The notes beneath the pieces are model-generated. The model ran no database searches, had not been told where the DNA came from, and worked only from the letters and a program-made list of their open reading frames with translations. From NCBI GenBank assembly GCA_021773195.1, contig JAJFKN010000032.1, forward strand, positions 1 to 64,000: a DNA stretch of 64,000 nt, given 5' to 3'. Every line of letters begins with the position of its first letter. The first letter of the stretch is position 1. Below are positions 56,019 through 64,000 of this stretch, piece by piece. The DNA comes from Gammaproteobacteria bacterium (GTDB taxonomy: Bacteria; Pseudomonadota; Gammaproteobacteria; JAKBBU01). The translations under genes were made by a program, and so were the position numbers.

Positions 56019-57402
56019 AATTACAACTCTTATAAATCAATAGTGGCGCTACACAAAAGACAACAATACCTAGTACTAAGAATGTTTCGAAGAAAAAGAT
56101 ATTTCCGACGTTCACATCTGAAGGCGGGAAAAATCCAATTATAGTTGCTGCAATACAAGTGATAAAGCCTGTCCCTGCGATGAGCCAAAGGGTGATGTTA
56201 CCTCCAGGGATTTTGTAGCTGCGTTTTTTATCAGGGTATTTATAGCGTAAGCGAATAACGGCTGCAAACATAAAGAGATAAACGATTAAAGCCAGCTGGG
56301 CCGTTAAATCAGACAGTAACCAGTAGGAACTATTTACATTGGGTGTCATCAAAAATACGGTGCAGAGTAAAGTAAAAATCAAACCCTGTAACAAAAGAAT
56401 GGCTATCGGTGCATTTTTACCATTGATACGCATCAAGGCTTCGGGTAGACAACCGTCGCGCGCTGCAATCATCATGCCCTTGGTGGGGCCGATGACCCAA
56501 GCCGAAACACCACTTAATCCGCCGATAATGATCAAAATAGCGATTACCGGTATCATCCAACTCATATTAAAAGTGTTAAAGAAAATGCCGAAGGCTTTGA
56601 TCAAGCCCGAAACCAAGCTGAGAGAATCATGTGGTACCACAATGGCAATAGCTAAGGAAGAGCAAACCAAAGTGACAAAGATGATTATGGTTGAATAGAG
56701 TAGAGCGCGAGGATAATCGCGCTGTGGATTTTTTACTTCCTCCGCGTGCACAGCTGACATTTCCATCCCAATCAACCCAAAAAGAATAGCCGTGAGAAAA
56801 GCAATATTCTGCCAATTACTCAAGCTGGGGAGAAAGTTATGCAGGGTAAATTGAATTTGCAGAGGTTTACCCATGAAAACCCAAGCTATACCTAACCCTA
56901 TAATCATAAGCATGGGAATGATCGTTCCTAAGATAGCCCCTATGGTGCTGATGGCACCTGATACGCGCATACCCAAGCAATTGAGAATAGTGGCCGTCCA
57001 AAACATGCTTAGAATTATGATTAAAATTAAAGGTTTTTCATCAATGAGGCCGGGGTTCAATAGGTATATAAAGGTACTTGCGAGAAAAGCTAAAATAGTT
57101 GGATACCAGACAATATTGTAAATCCATTGCAGCCAGATAGTGACCAACCCCCAGCGTTTGCCAAAGGCTTCACGCACCCACACATATAGCCCCCCATTTT
57201 CAGGCCAGGCGGTGGCTAGCTCGGCTGCCACCATGGCCACAGGGATGAAAAAGGACAATGCGCCTACAATATAAAAGAAAAGGATAGAAAAGCCGTATTC
57301 AGCGCTGATAGGCAAGCTACGCAGACTGTCTACAGCGATGACGTTAATCATCACCAAGGTGAATACGCTAAGTACGCGACGGGGTTTTTTACTAATAATC
57401 AT
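56005..57402 (-). CDS. APC-family amino acid permease
   Basis: 465 residues with about twelve membrane segments of the APC superfamily (LeuT fold). NGGLYVWVREAFGKRWG after helix 2 and ILFGLIGMEMSAVHAEEVKNPQRDYPRALL near helices 6-7 (cited here as GLIGMEMSAVHAEEVKNPQ) match the glutamate:GABA antiporter/YjeM-like group. Substrate is probably an amino acid or polyamine-related compound. Its mRNA leader contains a strong hairpin (57444-57477). The gene overlaps epmA by 14 bases at the 3' ends. Confidence 0.88.
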   Translation of the reverse strand: MIISKKPRRVLSVFTLVMINVIAVDSLRSLPISAEYGFSILFFYIVGALSFFIPVAMVAAELATAWPENGGLYVWVREAFGKRWGLVTIWLQWIYNIVWYPTILAFLASTFIYLLNPGLIDEKPLILIIILSMFWTATILNCLGMRVSGAISTIGAILGTIIPMLMIIGLGIAWVFMGKPLQIQFTLHNFLPSLSNWQNIAFLTAILFGLIGMEMSAVHAEEVKNPQRDYPRALLYSTIIIFVTLVCSSLAIAIVVPHDSLSLVSGLIKAFGIFFNTFNMSWMIPVIAILIIIGGLSGVSAWVIGPTKGMMIAARDGCLPEALMRINGKNAPIAILLLQGLIFTLLCTVFLMTPNVNSSYWLLSDLTAQLALIVYLFMFAAVIRLRYKYPDKKRSYKIPGGNITLWLIAGTGFITCIAATIIGFFPPSDVNVGNIFFFETFLVLGIVVFCVAPLLIYKSCNSNNH

Positions 57403-57443
57403 AATTTTCTCACTTACATCAATGGGTTATTGTCATAGAACAT

Positions 57444-57477
57444 GGCTCTTAAGCATGCCGATGGCAGGCTAAGAGCT
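57444..57477. promoter_or_regulatory. Leader hairpin of the permease gene
   Basis: GGCTCTTAAGCATGCC and GGCAGGCTAAGAGCT pair around GAT in the 5' region of the minus-strand permease gene, about 40 bases before its ATG. It may attenuate or regulate the permease, or end the psd transcript. A second arm pair, AAAAGATTA (about 57521 and its complement near 57578), flanks the middle of the same gap. Confidence 0.5.
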
Positions 57478-57593
57478 GTCTATGAGAATGATGTAAGTGT
57501 TTGTTATTCATGTTGAACCTCAAAAGATTAAGTACCAATATACTCAACAGCGAATTTGAATGCAACAAGTTTGGCCTAATCTTTTGGTCTAAT

Positions 57594-58454
57594 TTAGGGC
57601 GTTAAATCCAAGTTAACCTGCCCAATGGATTTACCCAGGGTCACCGGTGCCTGGGGTGCAAGGTGTTCTTCCCATGAGGTCATCCCTTTAGGGGTTAAAA
57701 CAATGGCCGTGGACCCCATTTGAAAATGCCCCATTTCTTGGCCTTTTTCTAATAGCATACCTGAGGAATAGGTCCAGGTTTGTAGTTGGCGAGGGCGGTG
57801 GGGGGCAACGCAGCCATGCCAAGACGTGTATATGCTGGCAACGATCATTGCTCCCACTAAAATAACGGCCATAGGCCCCATGTCAGTTTGGAAGTAACAA
57901 ATGACGCGTTCGTTACGCGCAAAAAGGTTGTCAATATTATTAGCTGTGTTTTGGTTAACTGAAAATAGTTTGCCTGGCACATAAACCATTTCGCGCAGTT
58001 CTCCAGCAAAGGGCATATGCACGCGATGGTAATCTTTGGGCGCTAAGTAAATAGTAATGAATTGGCCTTCATCAAAGTCTGAGACGCGTTGTTCATTACC
58101 AGCTAAAAGATCCTTTAATTGATACTCATGGCCTTTCGCTTGAATGAGACGACCTTGTGTAATGGCACCTAATTGACTAATAGCACCATCGGCTGGGCTA
58201 ACGACTGTGTTATGACTTGCATCCATAGGGCGCATGCCGGGTTTTAAATGACGGGTGAAAAATGCATTAAATGATGTGTAGGTATAGGGATTAGAATGTT
58301 CTGATTCTTCTAGGTTTACATCAAATAATGTGAGAATTACTTTTATAAAAAGATTTTTTATCCATTTTATTTTGGTGTTGGCTAAGTAGCCCATAAATCG
58401 TGAGAGTAAACGGTGGGGCAGTAAATATTGTAATAATAAATGTAAACGTTGCAT
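57594..58454 (-). CDS. psd: Phosphatidylserine decarboxylase proenzyme
   Basis: 286 residues. Psd converts phosphatidylserine to phosphatidylethanolamine in the inner membrane after self-cleavage that creates a pyruvoyl group. The cleavage site is GHFQMGSTAIVL, with MGST in place of the common LGST; Ser after Gly is kept. YHRVHMPFAG and FFTRHLKPGMRP are typical. It starts one base after rsgA ends, the conserved rsgA-psd pairing. Confidence 0.95.
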   Translation of the reverse strand: MQRLHLLLQYLLPHRLLSRFMGYLANTKIKWIKNLFIKVILTLFDVNLEESEHSNPYTYTSFNAFFTRHLKPGMRPMDASHNTVVSPADGAISQLGAITQGRLIQAKGHEYQLKDLLAGNEQRVSDFDEGQFITIYLAPKDYHRVHMPFAGELREMVYVPGKLFSVNQNTANNIDNLFARNERVICYFQTDMGPMAVILVGAMIVASIYTSWHGCVAPHRPRQLQTWTYSSGMLLEKGQEMGHFQMGSTAIVLTPKGMTSWEEHLAPQAPVTLGKSIGQVNLDLTP

Positions 58455-58455
58455 A

Positions 58456-59469
58456 TTAGTCCTTAGTATAAGTTTTCAATAATGCCAGGTAGCGTGTATA
58501 TCGCCATTCACTGATTAGGCCATTTGTTACGGCGGTTTTGATGGCACATTCAGGCTCTTCTATGTGACGGCAATTACGGAATTTACATTTCTCTATATGG
58601 GGTGCAAATTCCACGAAGTTGCGTGCTATATCCTTCGCATCCATGTGCCATAATTTAAATTCACGGATCCCTGGTGAATCGATGAGGTCTCCGCCATGAG
58701 TGAAATGATAAAGCCGACAATTGCTTGTAGTGTGTTGGCCATGGCCTGTGGCTTCTGATAACTCACCCACACGAATAATTTCATGGGGTAATAAGCGCGC
58801 TAGGATAGAAGATTTTCCTACCCCTGACTGTCCGATGAAGACACAAGTTCGATTATCTATATATGCTAATAATTCATCTAAACCAGTCTCGGTCATGGTA
58901 CTGGTATAAATCACGGGATAATGAATTTTCTTGTAAATATTGAAATGGTCTTGTAGGGCTGAGAATGCCTTTTCATCTAAGGCATCAATCTTATTCACTA
59001 CAATAATGGGTTGTATATCCGTCGCTTGGCAAGCCAACAGGTAAGGGTCCAGGCGTTCTATGGAATGAGGGGGTTCAGGCGCCACGACGATAACAATATT
59101 TTGTATATTGGCAGCCATAGCTTTCATGTGGCCGTGGGCATCTGGGCGAGCTAGGGTCGATGAACGAGGCATTAAAGCTGTAACCACGCCATTTTCATGT
59201 TGGCTTTCTTGCCATAGTACTTCATCACCGGAGACCACATCCCCCAAATGTTGGCGCATTAGGCATTGAAAAACCTGCCCATCAGCTTTTTCTACTTCCA
59301 GGCGAGCACCATGACGAGTGATCACCAAGCCCTTTTGTTCAGGTCCTAAGTGGTCATCGGTAAGCATCGATGCTGCCTGGCTATCGCGCTTAGCGGCACG
59401 CTTGCGGCGTTCTTCTTGAATTTTTTCGATCCGCCATGCCTGTTGCCGGCTGATCTTGCGTTTGCCCAT
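58456..59469 (-). CDS. rsgA: Ribosome small-subunit GTPase RsgA
   Basis: 337 residues from the ATG at 59469; an upstream start at 59502 is open. RsgA checks late 30S assembly. The circularly permuted GTPase order is visible: G4 NKIDAL, then G1 GQSGVGKSS, then G3 DSPGIREF. An OB domain precedes and a zinc domain follows (CKFRNCRH with a later Cys). The first 30 residues are Lys/Arg rich, as usual. Its start overlaps the divergent cca region by a few bases or less depending on start choice. Confidence 0.94.
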   Translation of the reverse strand: MGKRKISRQQAWRIEKIQEERRKRAAKRDSQAASMLTDDHLGPEQKGLVITRHGARLEVEKADGQVFQCLMRQHLGDVVSGDEVLWQESQHENGVVTALMPRSSTLARPDAHGHMKAMAANIQNIVIVVAPEPPHSIERLDPYLLACQATDIQPIIVVNKIDALDEKAFSALQDHFNIYKKIHYPVIYTSTMTETGLDELLAYIDNRTCVFIGQSGVGKSSILARLLPHEIIRVGELSEATGHGQHTTSNCRLYHFTHGGDLIDSPGIREFKLWHMDAKDIARNFVEFAPHIEKCKFRNCRHIEEPECAIKTAVTNGLISEWRYTRYLALLKTYTKD

Positions 59470-59532
59470 GGCCTCTTCTCGGGTTAGACTGTGTATGGAC
59501 ATTGTAGCCTTTTGCTAGAAGGTTGGATAGCA

Positions 59533-60744
59533 TTGAAAATTTATCTGGTGGGCGGAGCCCTTCGCGACGAACTATTGGGTCGCAGCGTTACGGAAAAGGA
59601 TTGGGTTGTGGTGGGTGCCACGCCTCAGCAAATGCTGGATTTGGGGTATCGCCAAGTGGGCAAAGATTTCCCGGTTTTCTTGCACCCTGAAAGTGGCGAA
59701 GAATATGCTCTCGCCCGTACTGAGCGCTCTATAGCCCCAGGTTATCAGGGGTTTGAATTCAACACTTCCCCTGATGTGACTCTGGAAGAGGACCTTTTAC
59801 GACGGGATTTGACCATCAATGCCATGGCTAGAGACGACCATGGCCAGTTAACGGATCCCTACCACGGGGTTAATGATATAAAAGCTCGTTGCTTGCGCCA
59901 TGTTTCCCCCGCTTTTAGCGAAGACCCAGTACGAATTCTACGCATTGCTCGTTTCAAAGCCCGTTATCATTATTTGGGTTTTCAAATTGCAGAAGAAACT
60001 ATGGAATTAATGCGCAGCATGGTGGCACAAGGTGAAGTGAATACCTTGGTGGCAGAGCGCGTATGGCAAGAATTACATAAGGCTTTGCAAGAAGAACATC
60101 CCACAGTATTTTTTAACGTATTGCGTGAATGTGGTGCCTTAAACATTCTATTCCCTGAGTTGGACCAACTATATGGTATTGCTGAAGATCCAGAACGTCA
60201 TCCAGAAAAAGATGCAGCTATCCACTACTTAATGGTATTGGAGCAGTCGGCAAAATTAACCGCCGACGTTATGGTACGTTTTTCGGCCCTCTTACACGAT
60301 GTGGGTAAAGGTGAAGACAATAAAAACCATGAAGTAACAGGGGTGCATTTAATTCGTGAGTTATGTGCGCGCTTCCGCATACCCAAGGAATATCGTGAAT
60401 TAGCTGTATTAGTTTGCCAATATCATAATGATTGTCATAGCGCGCAAGCTTTAACAGCTGAGAAAAGTCTGCATCTTTTAGAACGTTGTGATGCTTTGCG
60501 CCGCCCTCAACGTTTTGCTCAGTTTCTATTGGCTTGTGAAGCGGATTATTGTGGGCGTGCAGGCTGCGCATCGAAAGCCTATGAGCAAAAGCACTATTGG
60601 AATGCTTTGATAGGGGTTATTGGTGAAATTTCCGTGCAGCCATTGTTGGAAAAAGGACTTGAGGGGAAAGCTATCGCTGATGAATTACATAAGCTTAGAA
60701 TCTGCGCCATCGAAGAATATCTCAAGGAAACCCCCCATGGATAA
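59533..60744 (+). CDS. cca: CCA-adding tRNA nucleotidyltransferase with HD domain
   Basis: 403 residues from a TTG at 59533, chosen because it aligns with the E. coli start (M-KIYLVGGA) and has TAGAAGG about ten bases upstream. Cca adds or repairs the tRNA 3' CCA and in this type also has a phosphohydrolase HD domain. KIYLVGGALRDELLG, TERSIAPGYQGFEF and the HD motif LLHDVGKGEDNKNHE are present. The metal-site DxD appears as EKD (VTEKDW). It overlaps galM by eight bases. Confidence 0.93.
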   Translation: MKIYLVGGALRDELLGRSVTEKDWVVVGATPQQMLDLGYRQVGKDFPVFLHPESGEEYALARTERSIAPGYQGFEFNTSPDVTLEEDLLRRDLTINAMARDDHGQLTDPYHGVNDIKARCLRHVSPAFSEDPVRILRIARFKARYHYLGFQIAEETMELMRSMVAQGEVNTLVAERVWQELHKALQEEHPTVFFNVLRECGALNILFPELDQLYGIAEDPERHPEKDAAIHYLMVLEQSAKLTADVMVRFSALLHDVGKGEDNKNHEVTGVHLIRELCARFRIPKEYRELAVLVCQYHNDCHSAQALTAEKSLHLLERCDALRRPQRFAQFLLACEADYCGRAGCASKAYEQKHYWNALIGVIGEISVQPLLEKGLEGKAIADELHKLRICAIEEYLKETPHG

Positions 60745-61792
60745 GACCAATATAAACATTCAACTATCATCTTTCGGTCAATTATCCGATGGGCGAGATG
60801 TTACTAAATACACGCTATCAAATGCTAATAATTTTAGAATTTCTTTAATAGACTTTGGCGCTACTATTACATCTGTTTTATGGCCGAATAAAAAAAATGG
60901 TCACGATGATGTGACGCTAGGTTTTGCAGATTTAGAAGGTTACATAGAAAACCCCCCTTCTTTTGGTTCCACCATTGGTCGAGTAATTAATCGTATCCAT
61001 AAGGGTAAATTCACAATTGATGATGAAGACTATCAATTGGTATGTAATGCCGAAGGTGGTCACCATATTCATGGAGGCATGAAAGGCTTTAGTAAAGTAT
61101 TATGGGATGCTACTTTGCATCGCGAAGACGATAAAGCTGGTGTGGTATTTACTTATTTGAGTCCCCATGGCGAAGAAGGCTATCCTGGCAACCTACTGGC
61201 AAAAGTAGGATATTACCTGACAGATTATAATGCATTAATCATGGAGTTTTATGCAACAACTGACAGGCCTACCATCGTTAATTTAAGTAATCACGCGTAT
61301 TGGAATTTATCGCCTAAAGATAAAGACGTCTCACAACATCAATTGCAAATCCAAGCCGATTATTATTTGCCAAGCAATCAAGATAACTTGCCCACAGGTG
61401 AAATTCTTTCCGTTAAAGATTCTGTCATGGATTTCACACAGAGCCATGATGTTGGAAAACACTATGTTAAATTGCCCAAGGGTTATGACAACTATTATGT
61501 GCTAGATAAATCACGCGATAAATTTGCCTTAGGAGCAAAAGTTATGGAGCCTGTCAGTCAGCGTTGCATGGAAGTTTGGACCACCTATCCGGGTTTACAA
61601 TTATATACGTCGGGGAACTTACAGCCCATACAAGGTCGAGATGGTGCGACACACGGCCCAGGCAGCGCTCTATGTTTGGAAACTCAGCATTTTCCCGATG
61701 CTATTCATCACGCTCATTTCCCCACAATTTTGTTAAAGCCCAGCCAACGATATCATCATATAACGGAACATCGTTTTATAGATTTAACCTAA
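60737..61792 (+). CDS. galM: Aldose 1-epimerase
   Basis: 351 residues from the ATG at 60737 with CAAGGAAA upstream; the start lies inside the end of cca. GalM interconverts the anomers of galactose and other aldoses. Active-site motifs are GGHHIHGGMKGFSK, the catalytic His in NLSNHAYWNL and the catalytic Glu in LCLETQHFPDA. No other Leloir gene is in the window. It ends 28 bases from the convergent speE. Confidence 0.93.
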   Translation: MDKTNINIQLSSFGQLSDGRDVTKYTLSNANNFRISLIDFGATITSVLWPNKKNGHDDVTLGFADLEGYIENPPSFGSTIGRVINRIHKGKFTIDDEDYQLVCNAEGGHHIHGGMKGFSKVLWDATLHREDDKAGVVFTYLSPHGEEGYPGNLLAKVGYYLTDYNALIMEFYATTDRPTIVNLSNHAYWNLSPKDKDVSQHQLQIQADYYLPSNQDNLPTGEILSVKDSVMDFTQSHDVGKHYVKLPKGYDNYYVLDKSRDKFALGAKVMEPVSQRCMEVWTTYPGLQLYTSGNLQPIQGRDGATHGPGSALCLETQHFPDAIHHAHFPTILLKPSQRYHHITEHRFIDLT

Positions 61793-61820
61793 GACGATGT
61801 CTTTGAGAAAAGTGTGATAA

Positions 61821-62669
61821 TCAGTCCACTTTCATGAATTCTGGTTGGGCAAAGGTTCCTTCATGCATGCTTAAATTATAATACACTGTATCAAAGGTTT
61901 TGTTGGCGATATCATTTTTACGGTATTGTTGTAAGTCACAATTTTTCCCCGCCATGGTGGCGGTAAATGTACCCGAGGGATAAACGACTTGCGGGTATAA
62001 AAAGGTACGTGTTTCACTAAAGTCAGCAGATTTCATCGCGTCGCTCATGGACTTGATTAAATCCAAATGATAAAAGGGCGATTCACTCTGTTGGATTAAA
62101 ATCCCTCCTTCATTTAGAGCTGCATAACAAGATTCGTAGAAAGGTTTTTGAAATAAACCTTCAGCAGGGCCGATGGGGTCTGTGGAATCGACGATGATAA
62201 TATCTATATTTTCTGCTTCTTCCATCCATTTAATGCCGTCACCAAAAAAGAATTCAGCGCGGGAATCTTGATTTGAAGCACAAAGCTCAGGGAAATATTT
62301 TTCTGCCACCCGAGTGACTCGTTCATCAATTTCTATTTGGGTTACTTTATTCACGCCAGGATGTTTTAAAACTTCACGCAATGTGCCGCAATCACCACCA
62401 CCTATGATAGCAATATTTTTTGGATTATTGTGAGTGAACAAACAAGGGTGAGTCATCATCTCATGATATAAGAAATTATCGCGCTGCGTCAGCATAATAT
62501 AACCATCAATTACCATCAGATGCCCAAAGCTTTTTGTGGCATAAATATCAATAGTTTGGAAAGGGGTGGTTTCACTGTGCAATTTTTCTGTGATGGCCAT
62601 GGAAAAAGCCGCATGCTGGTCTTGGCATATTTCTGTAAACCAAGGCCCGTCTAGGGTATTATTATTCAT
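61821..62669 (-). CDS. speE: Spermidine synthase
   Basis: 282 residues. SpeE transfers aminopropyl from decarboxylated SAM to putrescine. MVIDGYIMLTQRDNFLYHEM, IIGGGDCGTLREVLKHP and DIIIVDSTDPIGPAEGLF are family hallmarks; the glycine motif reads GGGDCG instead of the common GGGDGG. It is divergent from speA with a 108-base gap. Decarboxylated SAM would come from SpeD, not seen here. Confidence 0.95.
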   Translation of the reverse strand: MNNNTLDGPWFTEICQDQHAAFSMAITEKLHSETTPFQTIDIYATKSFGHLMVIDGYIMLTQRDNFLYHEMMTHPCLFTHNNPKNIAIIGGGDCGTLREVLKHPGVNKVTQIEIDERVTRVAEKYFPELCASNQDSRAEFFFGDGIKWMEEAENIDIIIVDSTDPIGPAEGLFQKPFYESCYAALNEGGILIQQSESPFYHLDLIKSMSDAMKSADFSETRTFLYPQVVYPSGTFTATMAGKNCDLQQYRKNDIANKTFDTVYYNLSMHEGTFAQPEFMKVD

Positions 62670-62777
62670 ATTTAGTTGCTCCGGGTAAAATGTTTAAATA
62701 AATCATCAGGTTAGGTTGATGTTCCCATAGGCCTTACAATGAGCGATAATATGCCCAAATTTCAGAGGTGGAAACCA

Positions 62778-64000
62778 ATGACGCAAAACACCATCCAGCT
62801 GGCGCGAGCATTATATAACATTCCCCAGTGGAGTGAAGGGTATTTTGATATTAATGATCAAGGTCATGTGGTGGCTATTCCACAACTTGGTGGTTCGTCT
62901 GTGGATTTGCAAAAGCTCTATGAAGAGGTTCAAGCTGCTGGTATTCCTCTACCCCTATTGATTCGTTTTCCAGACATCTTGAAACATCGCATGTATGCTT
63001 TGTCTAACGCCTTTCAACAAGCCATGAATAAATATGAGTATAAGGCTGAATATTTGCCTGTTTACCCTATAAAAGTAAATCAGCAGCATGTAGTGTTAGA
63101 TACATTATTGAATGTGCCTGATATGGGCTTGGAAACAGGCAGCAAACCTGAGTTGTTGGCTGTTATGGGTTTGAAGGAAACTAGCCAACATAGTATTATT
63201 TGTAATGGTTACAAAGATCGAGAATACATTCGTTTAGCCTTGATAGCGCAAATGTTAGGGCACCGTGTTTTTATAATTATTGAAAAACTATCTGAGTTGC
63301 AACTCATCGCCGAAGAGTCGTTGTCATTGAAGATTAAGCCTTTATTGGGGCTGCGTTTGCGTTTATCGAGTCTTGGAAAAGGCAAGTGGCAGAATACTGG
63401 CGGCGAAAAAGCTAAATTTGGTTTAACGGCAGCGCAGGTTTTACATGCATTGCAGCAATTACAATCCATTAACCTTATCAGCCAGTTGCAATTAATTCAT
63501 TGCCATATGGGCTCGCAAATCGCTAATATCCATGATATTCGTGGTGGTATGGATGAAGTGGCTCAGTATTATCGCCAATTCCAACAACAAGGAGCAAACA
63601 TTCAATGGGTCGATGTAGGCGGTGGATTGGGTGTGGATTACCAAGGTACGGCATCACGCCATGACTGTTCGACGAACTATAAACTGCAAGAGTATGCTGA
63701 TAATATTGTTCAAGGCCTATCAGCTCTTTGCAAGCGGCATGAATTACCTTGTCCTAATATCATTACAGAATCGGGTCGTGCCATAGCAGCACATCACGCG
63801 GTGCTACTAACTAACGTGGTGGATGCCGAAAGGCCTATAATAGAAGCCCATGATGATTGCCATGGTGATGGTGCTATTGCAGATTTGCAAGCATGTGTCG
63901 CTAATGTTTCTAAGCGAAGCCCTTGTGAGCTCTACCATGAAGCTGGCTACCATTTGACAAAAGCTCAAGAGCAATTCAAATTAGGCTTGTTGGACTTGCA
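62778..64000 (+). CDS. speA: Biosynthetic arginine decarboxylase, 5' part
   Basis: The ATG at 62778 opens a frame that stays open to the window edge; about 407 residues are visible of an expected 630 or so. SpeA decarboxylates arginine to agmatine with PLP, leading to putrescine for SpeE. The PLP lysine is in VYPIKVNQQ. GLETGSKPELLAVM, HCHMGSQI and VDVGGGLGVDYQGT are typical of the ODC-like barrel. AGAGGTGG precedes the start. Partial at the right edge only. Confidence 0.93.
   Translation, partial: MTQNTIQLARALYNIPQWSEGYFDINDQGHVVAIPQLGGSSVDLQKLYEEVQAAGIPLPLLIRFPDILKHRMYALSNAFQQAMNKYEYKAEYLPVYPIKVNQQHVVLDTLLNVPDMGLETGSKPELLAVMGLKETSQHSIICNGYKDREYIRLALIAQMLGHRVFIIIEKLSELQLIAEESLSLKIKPLLGLRLRLSSLGKGKWQNTGGEKAKFGLTAAQVLHALQQLQSINLISQLQLIHCHMGSQIANIHDIRGGMDEVAQYYRQFQQQGANIQWVDVGGGLGVDYQGTASRHDCSTNYKLQEYADNIVQGLSALCKRHELPCPNIITESGRAIAAHHAVLLTNVVDAERPIIEAHDDCHGDGAIADLQACVANVSKRSPCELYHEAGYHLTKAQEQFKLGLLDL

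Overview
The window reads as chromosomal DNA of a gammaproteobacterium, most likely in the order Legionellales (Coxiellaceae or a Berkiella-like relative). The evidence is gammaproteobacterial gene order in the housekeeping blocks (hemA-prfA-prmC next to a TPR gene; yibN-grxC-secB-gpsA near trmL; psd-rsgA; efp-epmA; lolB-tRNA-Gln-prs-rplY-pth-ychF), moderate AT-rich composition, csrA inside the hem cluster, a histone H1-like/HU protein, and a eukaryotic-style leucine-rich-repeat protein with a CaaX-like tail. ispE is missing from its usual place beside prs, which fits a lineage using the mevalonate route. The taxonomic call is inference; no rRNA is present.

Layout. 1-11.4 kb is an LPS-core island. 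A tight minus-strand operon holds a zinc-finger protein, waaF, waaC, a double-length tandem WaaG-type glycosyltransferase, waaP and a second sugar kinase. Around it are two GT2 enzymes, a GT9 enzyme, a GT-C-like membrane protein and one unrecognised protein. 11.4-18.4 kb holds a TPR protein, hemA, csrA (convergent, overlapping hemA), prfA, prmC, dksA and sfsA. 18.5-24 kb holds an epimerase, hemL and the rhodanese-grxC-secB-gpsA run, then trmL. 24-32.5 kb is the most accessory part: an LRR protein, an AbiE toxin-antitoxin pair, mlaA, two proteins of unknown function (one large and low-complexity), a repeat-rich gap, and the H1/HU fusion. 32.5-40 kb returns to core genes (2Fe-2S protein, rplM-rpsI, ychF, pth, rplY, prs, tRNA-Gln, lolB, a nitrilase). 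40-56 kb has a lipoprotein, glnE, a TPR-methyltransferase, rpoH, an MFS pump, an L,D-transpeptidase-family protein, a CDP-alcohol transferase/flavoprotein/TVP38 operon, argE, a PilZ-like protein and efp-epmA. 56-64 kb has an APC permease, psd, rsgA, cca, galM, speE and the start of speA.

The most interesting signals are regulatory and structural. A near-canonical CIRCE element (HrcA operator) sits directly upstream of rpoH. Four TTAA-type half-sites at exact 11-bp spacing lie upstream of a near-perfect sigma-70 promoter serving the L,D-transpeptidase gene. A family of intergenic palindromes has outer stems that differ between copies but stay paired, enclosing small hairpins with TCCC-type loops. 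The tandem WaaG fusion keeps both EX7E motifs. The LRR protein ends in CRIC. S9 carries an unusual insertion, and a hierarchical minisatellite lies between rpsI and ychF.

Functionally the window joins envelope construction (LPS core, MlaA, LolB, Psd, L,D-transpeptidase), translation (PrfA/PrmC, EF-P/EpmA, L13/S9, L25, Pth, RsgA, Cca, TrmL), haem synthesis, nitrogen control (GlnE), stress control (RpoH, DksA, CsrA) and polyamine synthesis (SpeA/SpeE). No complete prophage, insertion sequence, CRISPR array or rRNA operon was seen.
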